Shown one piece after another: positions 1 to 7,229 of a DNA stretch of 15,358 nucleotides (position 1 is its first letter; the number at the start of each line of letters is the position of its first letter). The DNA is from Bacillota bacterium (GTDB taxonomy: Bacteria; Bacillota_A; Clostridia; Peptostreptococcales; Anaerovoracaceae), in contig JAFYLX010000146.1 in the NCBI GenBank assembly GCA_017556895.1, positions 1 through 15,358 on the forward strand, given 5' to 3'. The translations under genes were made by a program, and so were the position numbers. Below the pieces are notes generated by a model. That model was not told the origin of the DNA, did not search any database, and was given only the letters and a program-made list of their open reading frames with translations.

Positions 1-1
1 T

Positions 2-178
2 GAAAAGGCACAACAGATTGATGGCATCGTGAGTGGAATCGGATCTTCCGTGGGAACTGTTGTTAATTCAATTAAAGGCAATCAAAATGTTGTTTCTGCA
101 GCGACAAGTGTTGTTAATGCAGCAAGCAGCTTTGCAGGTATTGTCAAAAAGGATAAGAAAAAGAAAAAAACAAAATAA
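2..178 (+). CDS. C-terminal fragment of an unknown protein with a Lys-rich tail
   Basis: The frame starting at base 2 is open from the window edge to a TAA at 176-178, giving the last 58 residues of a protein whose start lies outside the window. The visible part is rich in Ser, Gly, Val, Ala and Asn (for example IVSGIGSSVGTVVNSI) and ends in a strongly basic tail, KKDKKKKKTK. The composition suggests a low-complexity or amphipathic helical C-terminus with a basic end that could bind membrane phospholipid or nucleic acid, but no family is recognisable. It lies 49 nt upstream of the AbrB-like gene on the same strand, and I see no terminator between them, so it may be the upstream member of the abrB-murA transcript. 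No function is assigned. Confidence 0.6.
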   Translation, partial: EKAQQIDGIVSGIGSSVGTVVNSIKGNQNVVSAATSVVNAASSFAGIVKKDKKKKKTK

Positions 179-227
179 CAAAATAACAGGGGAAAACTTG
201 GGTTAAGCGAATAGGAGGAGACAAGTT

Positions 228-470
228 ATGAAAGCGACAGGCATAGCAAGACCAGTAGATCCATTAGGAAGAGTAGTTATTCCAGTAGAATTAAGAAGAA
301 GTTTAAACATTAAGACGGATGATTTGTTAGAAGTTTTTGTTGAAGGCGAATACATCATGTTAAAGAAGTACGAAAAGAACTGTATTTTCTGTGGAAGCAC
401 AGAAGGTATTGTGGACGTTCGTGGAAAGAATGTATGTAGCACATGCATTGAGGAAATGAAAAATAAATAG
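228..470 (+). CDS. AbrB/SpoVT-type transition-state DNA-binding regulator with C-terminal zinc-knuckle-like cysteines
   Basis: This 80-residue protein begins with the swapped-hairpin AbrB DNA-binding domain (about residues 5-48). It has the signature GIARPVDPLGRVVIPVELRR, very close to the N-terminus of Bacillus AbrB/Abh (known family feature). The AbrB C-terminal oligomerisation domain is replaced by a short segment with C52-x2-C55 and C70-x2-C73, which looks like a zinc ribbon (inference). AbrB proteins bind DNA as dimers or tetramers and repress post-exponential and sporulation genes. The start is set by AGGAGGAG at 213-220, 7 nt before the ATG. The stop is 18 nt from the TTG of murA, so the two are almost certainly co-transcribed. 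That suggests coupling of peptidoglycan precursor supply or sporulation to growth state. It is not SpoVT, because it is too short and has no GAF domain. Confidence 0.9.
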   Translation: MKATGIARPVDPLGRVVIPVELRRSLNIKTDDLLEVFVEGEYIMLKKYEKNCIFCGSTEGIVDVRGKNVCSTCIEEMKNK

Positions 471-488
471 TCCAAGTGGAGGATTAAA

Positions 489-1754
489 TTGGCAAAGTAT
501 ATTGTTGAAAAAAGCGGACCGTTAAGAGGCGAAGTTCAGATTAGTGGTGCAAAAAATGCGGTATTACCTTTAATGGCGGCGGCTTTATTAGCTGAAGATG
601 AGTGTGTCATTAGAGACGTACCGAAACTAAGAGACGTAGCATTAATGAAAGAAATTTTAGCTTCATTAGGTTCAAAAATTGAAGATTTAGAAGAAAATAT
701 CATATCAATTCATACAGAAGATATTTTATCTACTGAGGCAGAATTTGAACTTGTTAATAAAATGAGAGCATCCATTCTAGTTATGGGGCCGTTATTAGCA
801 AGAAAGGGTAGAGCAAGAATTCCATTACCAGGCGGATGTGCTATTGGAGCTAGACCTATAGATTTACATCTAAAGGGTTTTGAAGCATTAGGCGCAGAAC
901 TTGTTATGGGAGACAATTATGTTGAGGCAGTTGCAGGACCACAAGGGTTAATCGGTGAGACTATTTACCTTGACTTCCCAAGCGTAGGTGCAACTGAGAA
1001 CATTATGATGGCTGCAGTTCTTGCAAACGGTACTACTTATATCGAAAACGCCGCAGAAGAACCAGAAATCGTTGACCTTGCAAACTTCCTAAATAAGATG
1101 GGTGCAAAGATCAAGGGTGCTGGTACAGACACAATCAAGATTGAAGGTGTTCAGTACTTAAAGGGAGCTAAACATACAGTTATCCCAGATAGAATTGAAG
1201 CAGGTACATTTATGTTAGCTGCAGCTATTACTAAGGGCGCAGTGCATATTTGTAATGCAGTTCCTGACCATCTAAAGCCAGTGATTGCTAAGCTTCGTGA
1301 ATGTGGTGTTAGAATCGAAGTTGGTGATGACGACTTAATCGTAAGAGGCGATTTAGGTCCACAGGTAGCAACTGATATCAAGACTTTACCTTATCCAGGT
1401 TTCCCTACTGATATTCAGTCACCATTTATGGCGTACTTAACTACTGTAGAGGGTGCAAGCACAGTTATCGAGACTGTTTTTGAAAACAGATTCATGCATG
1501 TATCTCAGCTTGGTAAGATGGGTGCAAGCATCGAAACTGCAGGTAATAAGGCTAAGATTAAGGGCAATGCACATCTTAGAGGTTGTCAGGTAATGGCTAC
1601 TGACTTAAGAGCGGGTGCGGCACTTGTTTTAGCAGGTCTAGTTGCAGACGGTAAAACTGAAATCTCCGAAATTTACCACATCGAACGTGGATACGAAAAG
1701 TTCATAGAAAAATTCGAAGCTCTAGGCGCAACAATTACGAGAGTAGATGATTAA
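489..1754 (+). CDS. murA: UDP-N-acetylglucosamine 1-carboxyvinyltransferase (MurA)
   Basis: Cytoplasmic enzyme of the first committed step of peptidoglycan synthesis: transfer of enolpyruvate from PEP to UDP-GlcNAc. The 421-residue length is normal. Family landmarks are all present: the K22-N23 pair in SGAKNAVLP, the catalytic cysteine C117 in the loop LPGGCAIGARP (the residue alkylated by fosfomycin; a Cys here predicts sensitivity at target level), the acid-base Asp D308 in FPTDIQSP, and the C-terminal TDLRAGAALVLAGL (371-384). The start is TTG at 489, chosen because GGAGG at 478-482 sits 6 nt upstream and the N-terminus MAKYIVEKSGPLRGEV fits the family. Transcription ends at the hairpin at 1761-1785. 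Firmicutes often carry two paralogues; position next to spoIID matches the B. subtilis murAA context. Lys and Ile codon choice changes at about base 960 (see findings). Confidence 0.97.
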   Translation: MAKYIVEKSGPLRGEVQISGAKNAVLPLMAAALLAEDECVIRDVPKLRDVALMKEILASLGSKIEDLEENIISIHTEDILSTEAEFELVNKMRASILVMGPLLARKGRARIPLPGGCAIGARPIDLHLKGFEALGAELVMGDNYVEAVAGPQGLIGETIYLDFPSVGATENIMMAAVLANGTTYIENAAEEPEIVDLANFLNKMGAKIKGAGTDTIKIEGVQYLKGAKHTVIPDRIEAGTFMLAAAITKGAVHICNAVPDHLKPVIAKLRECGVRIEVGDDDLIVRGDLGPQVATDIKTLPYPGFPTDIQSPFMAYLTTVEGASTVIETVFENRFMHVSQLGKMGASIETAGNKAKIKGNAHLRGCQVMATDLRAGAALVLAGLVADGKTEISEIYHIERGYEKFIEKFEALGATITRVDD

Positions 1755-1760
1755 TATTAA

Positions 1761-1785
1761 GGCGGTGATAATTCACCGCCTTTTT
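1761..1785 (+). terminator. Rho-independent terminator after murA
   Basis: Perfect 8-bp stem GGCGGTGA/TCACCGCC with a TAAT loop, followed by TTTTT. It lies 6 nt past the murA stop, so it should separate the abrB-murA transcript from spoIID. Confidence 0.9.
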
Positions 1786-1794
1786 GCATACCTT
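1768..1794 (+). promoter_or_regulatory. Possible SigE-type promoter for spoIID
   Basis: ATA at 1768-1770, a 16-nt spacer, then CATACCTT at 1787-1794. This fits the mother-cell SigE consensus (ATA, 16-18 nt, CATACAnT), except at one or two -10 positions. SigE is the expected sigma factor for spoIID from knowledge of Bacillus. The element overlaps the 3' half of the murA terminator. A weakness is that the predicted start site (about 1800-1802) would fall at the edge of the GGGAGG ribosome binding site (1801-1806), leaving a very short leader. Confidence 0.4.
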
Positions 1795-1813
1795 TCATTA
1801 GGGAGGAAACGAA

Positions 1814-2794
1814 GTGAAGGGGATTGTGCAGGTGATAATATTGATTATTTTTATGTTTATTGGGATTCCGCTAGTTGTAGGTCTAGCTTTTAGTGAGAGA
1901 AGTGAAGGCTTTATTATAGATTATTCTAGCCAAAAGATAGAGACTCCAGAGAGGATAAAAGTTTGGAATGAAGAAAAGGGCAAAGTGGAGAAAGTAGATT
2001 TCGAGGAATATGTGATAAACGTTGTAGCTAGTGAGATGCCGTCAAATTTTGAGATTGAAGCATTGAAATCACAAGCAGTAGCAGCAAGAACATATGCCAT
2101 GTCTAAAATTATAAAGTTTGATGAGAAGGAACCCGAATCGCACCCAAAGGCACCCGTTTGTAATACGACCCATTGTCAGGTATATAAAAATAAGAAGACA
2201 TTGATTGAACTACACGATAAGGGCTGGGAGAAGGATGGGTACGAAAAGGTGAAAAAGGCATGTGAAGAAACAGAAGGAGAAATGATTTATTACAAAGGTC
2301 AAATTATAATGCAACCATTGTTCTTTAGTTCTAGTGGCGGCCAGACGGAAAATTCTGAGGATGTATTTAGTGATGAATATCCTTATTTAATAAGTGTATC
2401 GAGTCCTTATGAGGAGGGAGCAAGTCATAGGAATGAGAAGAAAACTTTTGAGGCAGAAGAAGTTGCGAATATGTTGAATTCGTCCTATGAGGATAGAAGC
2501 ACTGGTAAGATAGACTCTTCTAATGTCAAAGTGCTTTCTAGAACGGCAGGAGGAAGAGTTGACAAAATACAAGTTGGTGAAAGTATTTATAAGGGCACGG
2601 AGGTAAGAAATGCACTCGGCCTTAGTTCTACTTTGTTTTCCATCGGATTTGACTCTGAAAAAATAGTGTTTACATCTAGTGGATTTGGACATGGGGTGGG
2701 AATGAGCCAGTATGGTGCCAATGGAATGGCAAAGGAAGGCAAGGACTATAAAGAAATATTAACCCACTATTATACAGGTACAGATGTATATTAA
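1814..2794 (+). CDS. spoIID: Stage II sporulation protein D (SpoIID), lytic transglycosylase
   Basis: Mother-cell membrane-anchored lytic transglycosylase that, in the SpoIID-SpoIIM-SpoIIP complex, thins septal peptidoglycan to drive engulfment of the forespore. The 326-residue protein has an N-terminal transmembrane anchor (about residues 4-26), then the SpoIID domain. Diagnostic motifs are EYVINVVASEMP with the likely catalytic glutamate E74, ALKSQAVAARTYA (83-95), and the C-terminal GFGHGVGMSQYGANGMA. H110, C116, H120 and C121 form a His/Cys cluster resembling the zinc site described for clostridial SpoIID (recollection, not checked). The start is GTG at 1814 with GGGAGG at 1801-1806, 7 nt upstream. 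It follows murA as in many spore formers, but the next gene is fbp rather than spoIIQ. This gene is good evidence that the organism can, or recently could, sporulate. Confidence 0.96.
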   Translation: MKGIVQVIILIIFMFIGIPLVVGLAFSERSEGFIIDYSSQKIETPERIKVWNEEKGKVEKVDFEEYVINVVASEMPSNFEIEALKSQAVAARTYAMSKIIKFDEKEPESHPKAPVCNTTHCQVYKNKKTLIELHDKGWEKDGYEKVKKACEETEGEMIYYKGQIIMQPLFFSSSGGQTENSEDVFSDEYPYLISVSSPYEEGASHRNEKKTFEAEEVANMLNSSYEDRSTGKIDSSNVKVLSRTAGGRVDKIQVGESIYKGTEVRNALGLSSTLFSIGFDSEKIVFTSSGFGHGVGMSQYGANGMAKEGKDYKEILTHYYTGTDVY

Positions 2795-2816
2795 AGGCAG
2801 CTTTGTGCAAATAACC

Positions 2817-2846
2817 TTGATTTTAATCGTGTCTCTGTTGTATTAT
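2817..2846 (+). promoter_or_regulatory. Likely SigA promoter for the fbp block
   Basis: TTGATT (2817-2822), an 18-nt spacer, and TATTAT (2841-2846). It sits in the 103-nt gap between spoIID and fbp, with transcription predicted to begin near 2853. No convincing terminator follows spoIID, so read-through into fbp is also possible. Confidence 0.5.
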
Positions 2847-2856
2847 GAAAGGGGTG

Positions 2857-2881
2857 CGCTCTGAATCAAAAAGAAAGAGCG
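2857..2881 (+). other. Small stem-loop in the fbp 5' leader
   Basis: CGCTCT (2857-2862) and AGAGCG (2876-2881) are perfect 6-bp complements around a 13-nt A-rich loop. The 3' arm ends 4 nt before the AAAGGA ribosome binding site (2886-2891). There is no T-tract, so it is not a terminator. It would sit at the very 5' end of the transcript from the promoter at 2817-2846 and could affect mRNA stability or ribosome access (inference). Confidence 0.35.
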
Positions 2882-2897
2882 GCAGAAAGGATATACT

Positions 2898-4847
2898 ATG
2901 GCAGATCTTAAATATTTAAACAGATTATCAAGGGATTATCCCAATATTAAGGCTGCATCAGCAGAAATTATAAACTTGAAGGCAATTCTTGCTTTACCAA
3001 AGGGAACAGAATACTTCTTAAGTGACTTACACGGTGAGCACGAAGCGTTTATTCATATGTTAAAAAGTGCTTCTGGTACTATTAAGATGAAAATCGACGA
3101 ACACTTTGAACACGTTCTTAGTGAAAGAGAAAGAGACGAACTAGCAGCTTTAGTTTACAATGCAGAAGCTGAAATCGCTCGTAAGAAAAAAACTGAAGTG
3201 GATTTCGACGGTTGGTGTAAAGTTTCAATTTATCGTCTAATCACGATTTGTCAGTCTGTGTCAACAAAATACACTCGTTATAGAGTTAGACAGAGACTAC
3301 CTAAATATATTGACTACAGTATTGATGAATTATTACATGCAGATGATGAAGCTAATAAGACATATTATTATAGTGAAATCATCAACTCTATCGTTGAAAC
3401 TGGAATCGCAGAAGATTTTATTGTAGAACTAACAGACGCCATTTCTAGACTGGCAACAGATAAATTACATATTATTGGGGATATCTTCGACAGAGGAGCG
3501 CATCCTGATACGATTATGGATTTCTTACTTGATTTCCATGATATCGATTTCCAGTGGGGTAACCATGATATCGTGTGGATGGGTGCGGCTGCAGGTAACT
3601 GGCCGTCTATCGCAAACCTTTTAAGAATGAACATTAGTTATAACAACTTCGATATGCTTGAAGTTGGTTATGGTATCAACTTAAGACCGCTTGCTACTTT
3701 TGCGGAAAAGGTTTACGCAGATGACCCATGCGAATTCTTCAAACCTCACATGCTTGAATACAACAAGTTTGACCAGGTTCCTGAAGCTCTTGCAGCAAAG
3801 ATGCATAAGGCCATCGCTATGATTCAGTTTAAGGTCGAAGGACAAAGAATCATGGCTCATCCTGAATACAAGCTAGAGAAGAGATTACTTTTAGATAAGA
3901 TTAACTTGGAAGAAGGAACTGTAGAGGTTGAGGGCGTTAAATGGCCTATGAGAGATACTAATCTTCCAACATTTGACCCTAACAATCCTTATGCATTGAC
4001 AGAAGAGGAAGAAGAAGTGATGCACTCATTAGTAGCGTCATTCTTGAACTCAGAAAAATTACAGACTCATATTAAGTTCTTATTCAGCCATGGGGCATTA
4101 TACACTAAGATTAATGGAAATCTTCTATATCACGGATGTATTCCTATGACTGAAGATGGAGAGTTCCAGGAAGTTGAACTGAACGGAAGAAAATACAAGG
4201 GCAAAAAACTTATGGATTTCTTAGATGATCAGGTTCGTAAGGCCTATTATTCTAACAAGTCCGAAGAAGAAAGAGACTACGATGCTGACCTAATGTGGTA
4301 CTTATGGCTTGGTGGAGATTCTCCTCTATTTGGAAAAGCTAAGATGACTACATTTGAAAGACTTTTCATTGCAGATAAGAGCACACATAAGGAATTTACA
4401 AGACCTTATTATAAATTAATTAAAGAAAGACCTGCTTGTGAAAAAATCTTAATTGAATTTGGTCTAGACCCATCTAAGAGTAAGATTTTAAACGGACATG
4501 TTCCTGTTAAGATCAAAGATGGCGAATCACCAATTAAGGGCGGGGGACTTCTTTACGTAATTGATGGTGGTATCTCTAAGGCATACCAGAAGCAGACTGG
4601 TATCGCAGGTTATACATTTATCTTCAACTCTAGATTTATGGCCTTCGCAGAACATAAGCCTTATCAGCCAATTGGAGATGATGGTAATCAGGTGTTCAAT
4701 TCACCAGTTATGAAGATTGTGGAAACTATGCCAGAGCGTCTTCTTATCTTGGATACAGACCAGGGTGCAGTTCTATCAGAAAAGGTAGACGACCTAAAAG
4801 ATCTTATCCAAGCTTTCAAATCTGGCGAAATTAAAGAAAAATACTAA
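2898..4847 (+). CDS. fbp: Fructose-1,6-bisphosphatase, class III
   Basis: Hydrolyses fructose 1,6-bisphosphate to fructose 6-phosphate in gluconeogenesis, in the cytoplasm. The 649-residue length and sequence fit the Firmicute-specific class III family (B. subtilis Fbp, about 670 residues), which is unrelated to class I or II enzymes and has a metallophosphatase-like core. Metal-binding motifs visible are SDLHGEHEAF (D43, H45), IIGDIFDRGAHP (G194-D195, D198-R199) and WGNHDIVWMGA (N222, H223, D224), with a late NGHVPVKIKDGESP block. The central region (about 240-480) is an insertion typical of this class. The start ATG has AAAGGA at 2886-2891. It heads a co-directional block and is 27 nt from the next gene. 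Family members in Bacillus respond to PEP and AMP; whether this one does is not visible. Confidence 0.95.
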   Translation: MADLKYLNRLSRDYPNIKAASAEIINLKAILALPKGTEYFLSDLHGEHEAFIHMLKSASGTIKMKIDEHFEHVLSERERDELAALVYNAEAEIARKKKTEVDFDGWCKVSIYRLITICQSVSTKYTRYRVRQRLPKYIDYSIDELLHADDEANKTYYYSEIINSIVETGIAEDFIVELTDAISRLATDKLHIIGDIFDRGAHPDTIMDFLLDFHDIDFQWGNHDIVWMGAAAGNWPSIANLLRMNISYNNFDMLEVGYGINLRPLATFAEKVYADDPCEFFKPHMLEYNKFDQVPEALAAKMHKAIAMIQFKVEGQRIMAHPEYKLEKRLLLDKINLEEGTVEVEGVKWPMRDTNLPTFDPNNPYALTEEEEEVMHSLVASFLNSEKLQTHIKFLFSHGALYTKINGNLLYHGCIPMTEDGEFQEVELNGRKYKGKKLMDFLDDQVRKAYYSNKSEEERDYDADLMWYLWLGGDSPLFGKAKMTTFERLFIADKSTHKEFTRPYYKLIKERPACEKILIEFGLDPSKSKILNGHVPVKIKDGESPIKGGGLLYVIDGGISKAYQKQTGIAGYTFIFNSRFMAFAEHKPYQPIGDDGNQVFNSPVMKIVETMPERLLILDTDQGAVLSEKVDDLKDLIQAFKSGEIKEKY

Positions 4848-4874
4848 TTCATTACTAATATAGAGGGACAAACC

Positions 4875-5813
4875 ATGGCAAAAGAGAGAAAGTATATGGG
4901 GCTTTCCCAGCATTTATACAGCAACTTCTTCGCTCCTAGAGGGAATGAGAGAATGATTAAGTTAGGGAAAGACATTGCACAGCAGTATCTAAACCCGTTT
5001 GATAAATTAATCGGAGTTATAGGCGAGGCGGGTTCTGGTAAGAGCATGCTTATTAAAGGTATGTTCCCAGGCGTTGACCTATGTAATGACGATAATGGTG
5101 TGAATATTAGACCTCTTCCTATTCTAGATGTGGATGAAGACGAAGGATTTTATGCTCCTCACACTTACCATTTTGACGTGAGATTCGAAATGGCTTTTAC
5201 ACAACCACATGTACTTGCTGAAGCAGTTCACAAGGCAATTGCAAAGGGAAGAAGAGTAATTATTGAACACTTTGACTTACTGTATCCATTCCTTGAAAAG
5301 AATGCAGACCTTTTAATAGGCGTGGGCGAAGAGGTTATCGTAACAAGACCGACTTATTTTGGACCTATTCCTGAAGACATTGCAAAGGTTGTATATACTA
5401 TCGTTCATTATCGTAAGATGGCACATTCTGCGGAAGACTTGGTTGAACATTGTATGGACCCAGAGCTTTTTGCTAAATGCTATCATGGAGACATAAAGAG
5501 AGGTTTTTCTCTTGGATTTAAAGAGGAGCCGAATATTGACCTTTACGCATTAGAGAAGGACGTAAAAGATCATATTGCTGCAGATTATTCTATAGATTTC
5601 CTAGACGAAGAACACATTATGATCGAACACGTAAAACATCCCTGCACCGGACCTAGAATACATGTGCGTTCGACTGGTGAAATAGAGAACTTTAGATTAC
5701 TAAAGACTTTGTATTATGATCCTTCACAGGAAATGTATTTAATTATCGGGCTTGTTGGTGAGGACTTAGGACGAGAAATTGCTGACTTAAATGAAATTAA
5801 GATTGCGAGATAA
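4875..5813 (+). CDS. P-loop NTPase with a C-terminal AlaRS-type second additional domain (tRNA_SAD-like)
   Basis: This is a 312-residue protein of no known function. Residues 45-57 hold a clean Walker A, GVIGEAGSGKS, and VIIEHFD (128-134) could act as Walker B, so the N-terminal two thirds is a kinase- or ATPase-like P-loop domain. The C-terminal part (about 222-312) resembles the editing or metal-binding second additional domain of alanyl- and threonyl-tRNA synthetases. HPCTGPRIHVRSTGEIENF aligns by eye with the AlaRS CGGTHV..TGEIG.F motif, but with Cys257 and His263 five residues apart instead of three; H247, H252 and H255 lie just upstream. I recall databases naming such clostridial proteins 'alanine-tRNA synthetase second additional domain-containing'. 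No synthetase catalytic motif is present. AGAGGGA at 4862-4868 sets the ATG. It lies between fbp and the fumarase genes and probably shares their transcript. Confidence 0.75.
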   Translation: MAKERKYMGLSQHLYSNFFAPRGNERMIKLGKDIAQQYLNPFDKLIGVIGEAGSGKSMLIKGMFPGVDLCNDDNGVNIRPLPILDVDEDEGFYAPHTYHFDVRFEMAFTQPHVLAEAVHKAIAKGRRVIIEHFDLLYPFLEKNADLLIGVGEEVIVTRPTYFGPIPEDIAKVVYTIVHYRKMAHSAEDLVEHCMDPELFAKCYHGDIKRGFSLGFKEEPNIDLYALEKDVKDHIAADYSIDFLDEEHIMIEHVKHPCTGPRIHVRSTGEIENFRLLKTLYYDPSQEMYLIIGLVGEDLGREIADLNEIKIAR

Positions 5814-5817
5814 AAAA

Positions 5818-6657
5818 GTGAAGACTATTAAAGCAGAAGATATAACAAGGGTTGTAAAGGAATTATGTATGGAGGCAAATTATCATCTTCCTAAAGATAT
5901 GAAAGATGCTATTTGTGCTTGTAAAAATGAGGAGCCTTTTGCAATCGCTAAAAATATACTAGAAAAAATCGAAGAAAACTATACTATTGCAGATGAGGAC
6001 AACGTTCCTATCTGCCAGGACACAGGCCTTGCACTTGTCTTCCTTGAGGTTGGACAGGACGTACATGTTGAAGGGAATATTAGAGCGGCCGTTGACGAGG
6101 GTGTTAGACAGGGGTATACAGAAGGATATCTACGAAAATCTTGTGTAAATGATCCTTTTGATCGCGTGAATACTAAAGATAATACCCCCGCAGTTCTATA
6201 TACTGAACTAGTTGAGGGTGACGAACTTAAGATTACCGTTGCACCAAAGGGTTTCGGCAGTGAGAATATGAGCCAGATTAAGATGCTCAAGCCATCTGAT
6301 GGCCTTGAGGGTGTGAAGCAGTTCATACTAAAGGTTGTAGAAGAAGCTGGGCCAAATCCTTGCCCGCCAATAGTGGTTGGTGTAGGTGTTGGAGGCACTT
6401 TTGATAAAGCGGCATATCTAGCAAAGAAAGCCCTACTTAGACCGGTTGACGAGAGAAATCCACAGGAGTTCTATGCAAACCTAGAAATGGAAATGCTAGA
6501 AAAAATCAATGCGCTTGGCATTGGACCTCAGGGATTCGGAGGCAAGACTACTGCTATCGCCGTTAATATTGAGAGCCTGCCAACACATATTGCAGGATTG
6601 CCATGTGCAGTTAATATTAACTGTCATGCTACTCGTCATAAATCAGCAGTTTTATAA
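5818..6657 (+). CDS. fumA: Fumarate hydratase class I, alpha subunit (Fe-S)
   Basis: Catalyses reversible hydration of fumarate to malate together with the beta subunit encoded next. The three cysteines that ligate the labile 4Fe-4S cluster of class I hydro-lyases are visible in NVPICQDTG, RKSCVNDPF and GPNPCPPIVVG (C66, C109, C182 from the GTG start). Conserved GFGSENMS, VGVGVGGTFDKAA and GPQGFGGKTTA follow. I chose GTG 5818 because it gives the family-typical N-terminus MKTIKAEDI. It lies 4 nt after the upstream stop, which suggests translational coupling. An in-frame ATG at 5791 would add nine residues (MKLRLRDKK) and overlap the upstream gene by 23 nt; neither start has a strong ribosome binding site. 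The protein is 279 residues from GTG. L-tartrate dehydratase is the main alternative family member, judged less likely. Confidence 0.92.
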   Translation: MKTIKAEDITRVVKELCMEANYHLPKDMKDAICACKNEEPFAIAKNILEKIEENYTIADEDNVPICQDTGLALVFLEVGQDVHVEGNIRAAVDEGVRQGYTEGYLRKSCVNDPFDRVNTKDNTPAVLYTELVEGDELKITVAPKGFGSENMSQIKMLKPSDGLEGVKQFILKVVEEAGPNPCPPIVVGVGVGGTFDKAAYLAKKALLRPVDERNPQEFYANLEMEMLEKINALGIGPQGFGGKTTAIAVNIESLPTHIAGLPCAVNINCHATRHKSAVL

Positions 6658-6669
6658 GGGGTGGATTCT

Positions 6670-7227
6670 ATGGAAAAGCATATTACAACGCCGCTTACGG
6701 CTGAAAAGACAAAAGAACTTCGTGCAGGAGATAACGTACTTATTAGCGGAATTATATATACGGGACGAGATGCTGCACATAAACGCCTTGTAGAACTTAT
6801 AAATGAAGGCAAAGAACTGCCCGTAGATTTAAGAGATCAGATTATCTATTATGTTGGACCTGCTCCTGCAATGCCCGGACAGGCTATAGGATCAGCAGGA
6901 CCGACTACGAGCTACAGAATGGATGCTTATGCACCAGCACTACTTGACCTTGGGTTAAAGGGAATGATAGGTAAGGGAAAGCGCTCCACAGAAGTAGTAG
7001 AGTCTATGATTAAAAATGAAGCAGTTTACTTTGGGGCCATTGGTGGAGCAGGTGCACTACTTTCAAAATGTATCAAAAAAGCAGAAGTGGTGTGCTATGA
7101 GGATTTAGGCGCGGAAGCTATTAGACGATTAGAAGTTGAGAATTTGCCTGCTACAGTAATAATAGATAGCCTTGGCAACAACCTTTACCAGTTAGGTAGA
7201 GAACAATATTTATCTATGGAGAAATAA
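6670..7227 (+). CDS. fumB: Fumarate hydratase class I, beta subunit
   Basis: Second subunit of the heteromeric class I fumarase, equivalent to the C-terminal domain of single-chain enzymes such as E. coli FumA. Visible signatures are SGIIYTGRDAAHKR (27-39), GSAGPTTSYRMD (74-85; substrate-binding loop), GMIGKGKRS (98-106), GAIGGAGALL and YEDLGAEAIRRLEVE. The start is ATG 6670, because AAGGGG at 6656-6661 lies 8 nt upstream. An in-frame GTG at 6661 would overlap that site and has no binding site of its own. The resulting 185 residues are normal for the family. The gene starts 12 nt after the alpha subunit stop and ends 2 nt before the GntR-type gene, so all three are very likely one transcript. 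Confidence 0.93.
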   Translation: MEKHITTPLTAEKTKELRAGDNVLISGIIYTGRDAAHKRLVELINEGKELPVDLRDQIIYYVGPAPAMPGQAIGSAGPTTSYRMDAYAPALLDLGLKGMIGKGKRSTEVVESMIKNEAVYFGAIGGAGALLSKCIKKAEVVCYEDLGAEAIRRLEVENLPATVIIDSLGNNLYQLGREQYLSMEK

Positions 7228-7229
7228 TA

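Noticed and set aside
4875..5813. Annotation of the P-loop/SAD protein as an alanyl-tRNA synthetase fragment
   Set aside because: There are no class II synthetase motifs and the N-terminal two thirds is a P-loop domain; only the C-terminal domain resembles AlaRS.
5979..6398. 139-codon minus-strand open frame inside fumarase alpha
   Set aside because: Pro/Ser/Thr-rich shadow of a highly conserved gene; no initiation signal.
6509..6793. 94-codon plus-strand open frame across the fumarase alpha-beta junction
   Set aside because: Out of frame with both conserved subunits and without family similarity; no sign of a frameshift in either subunit.
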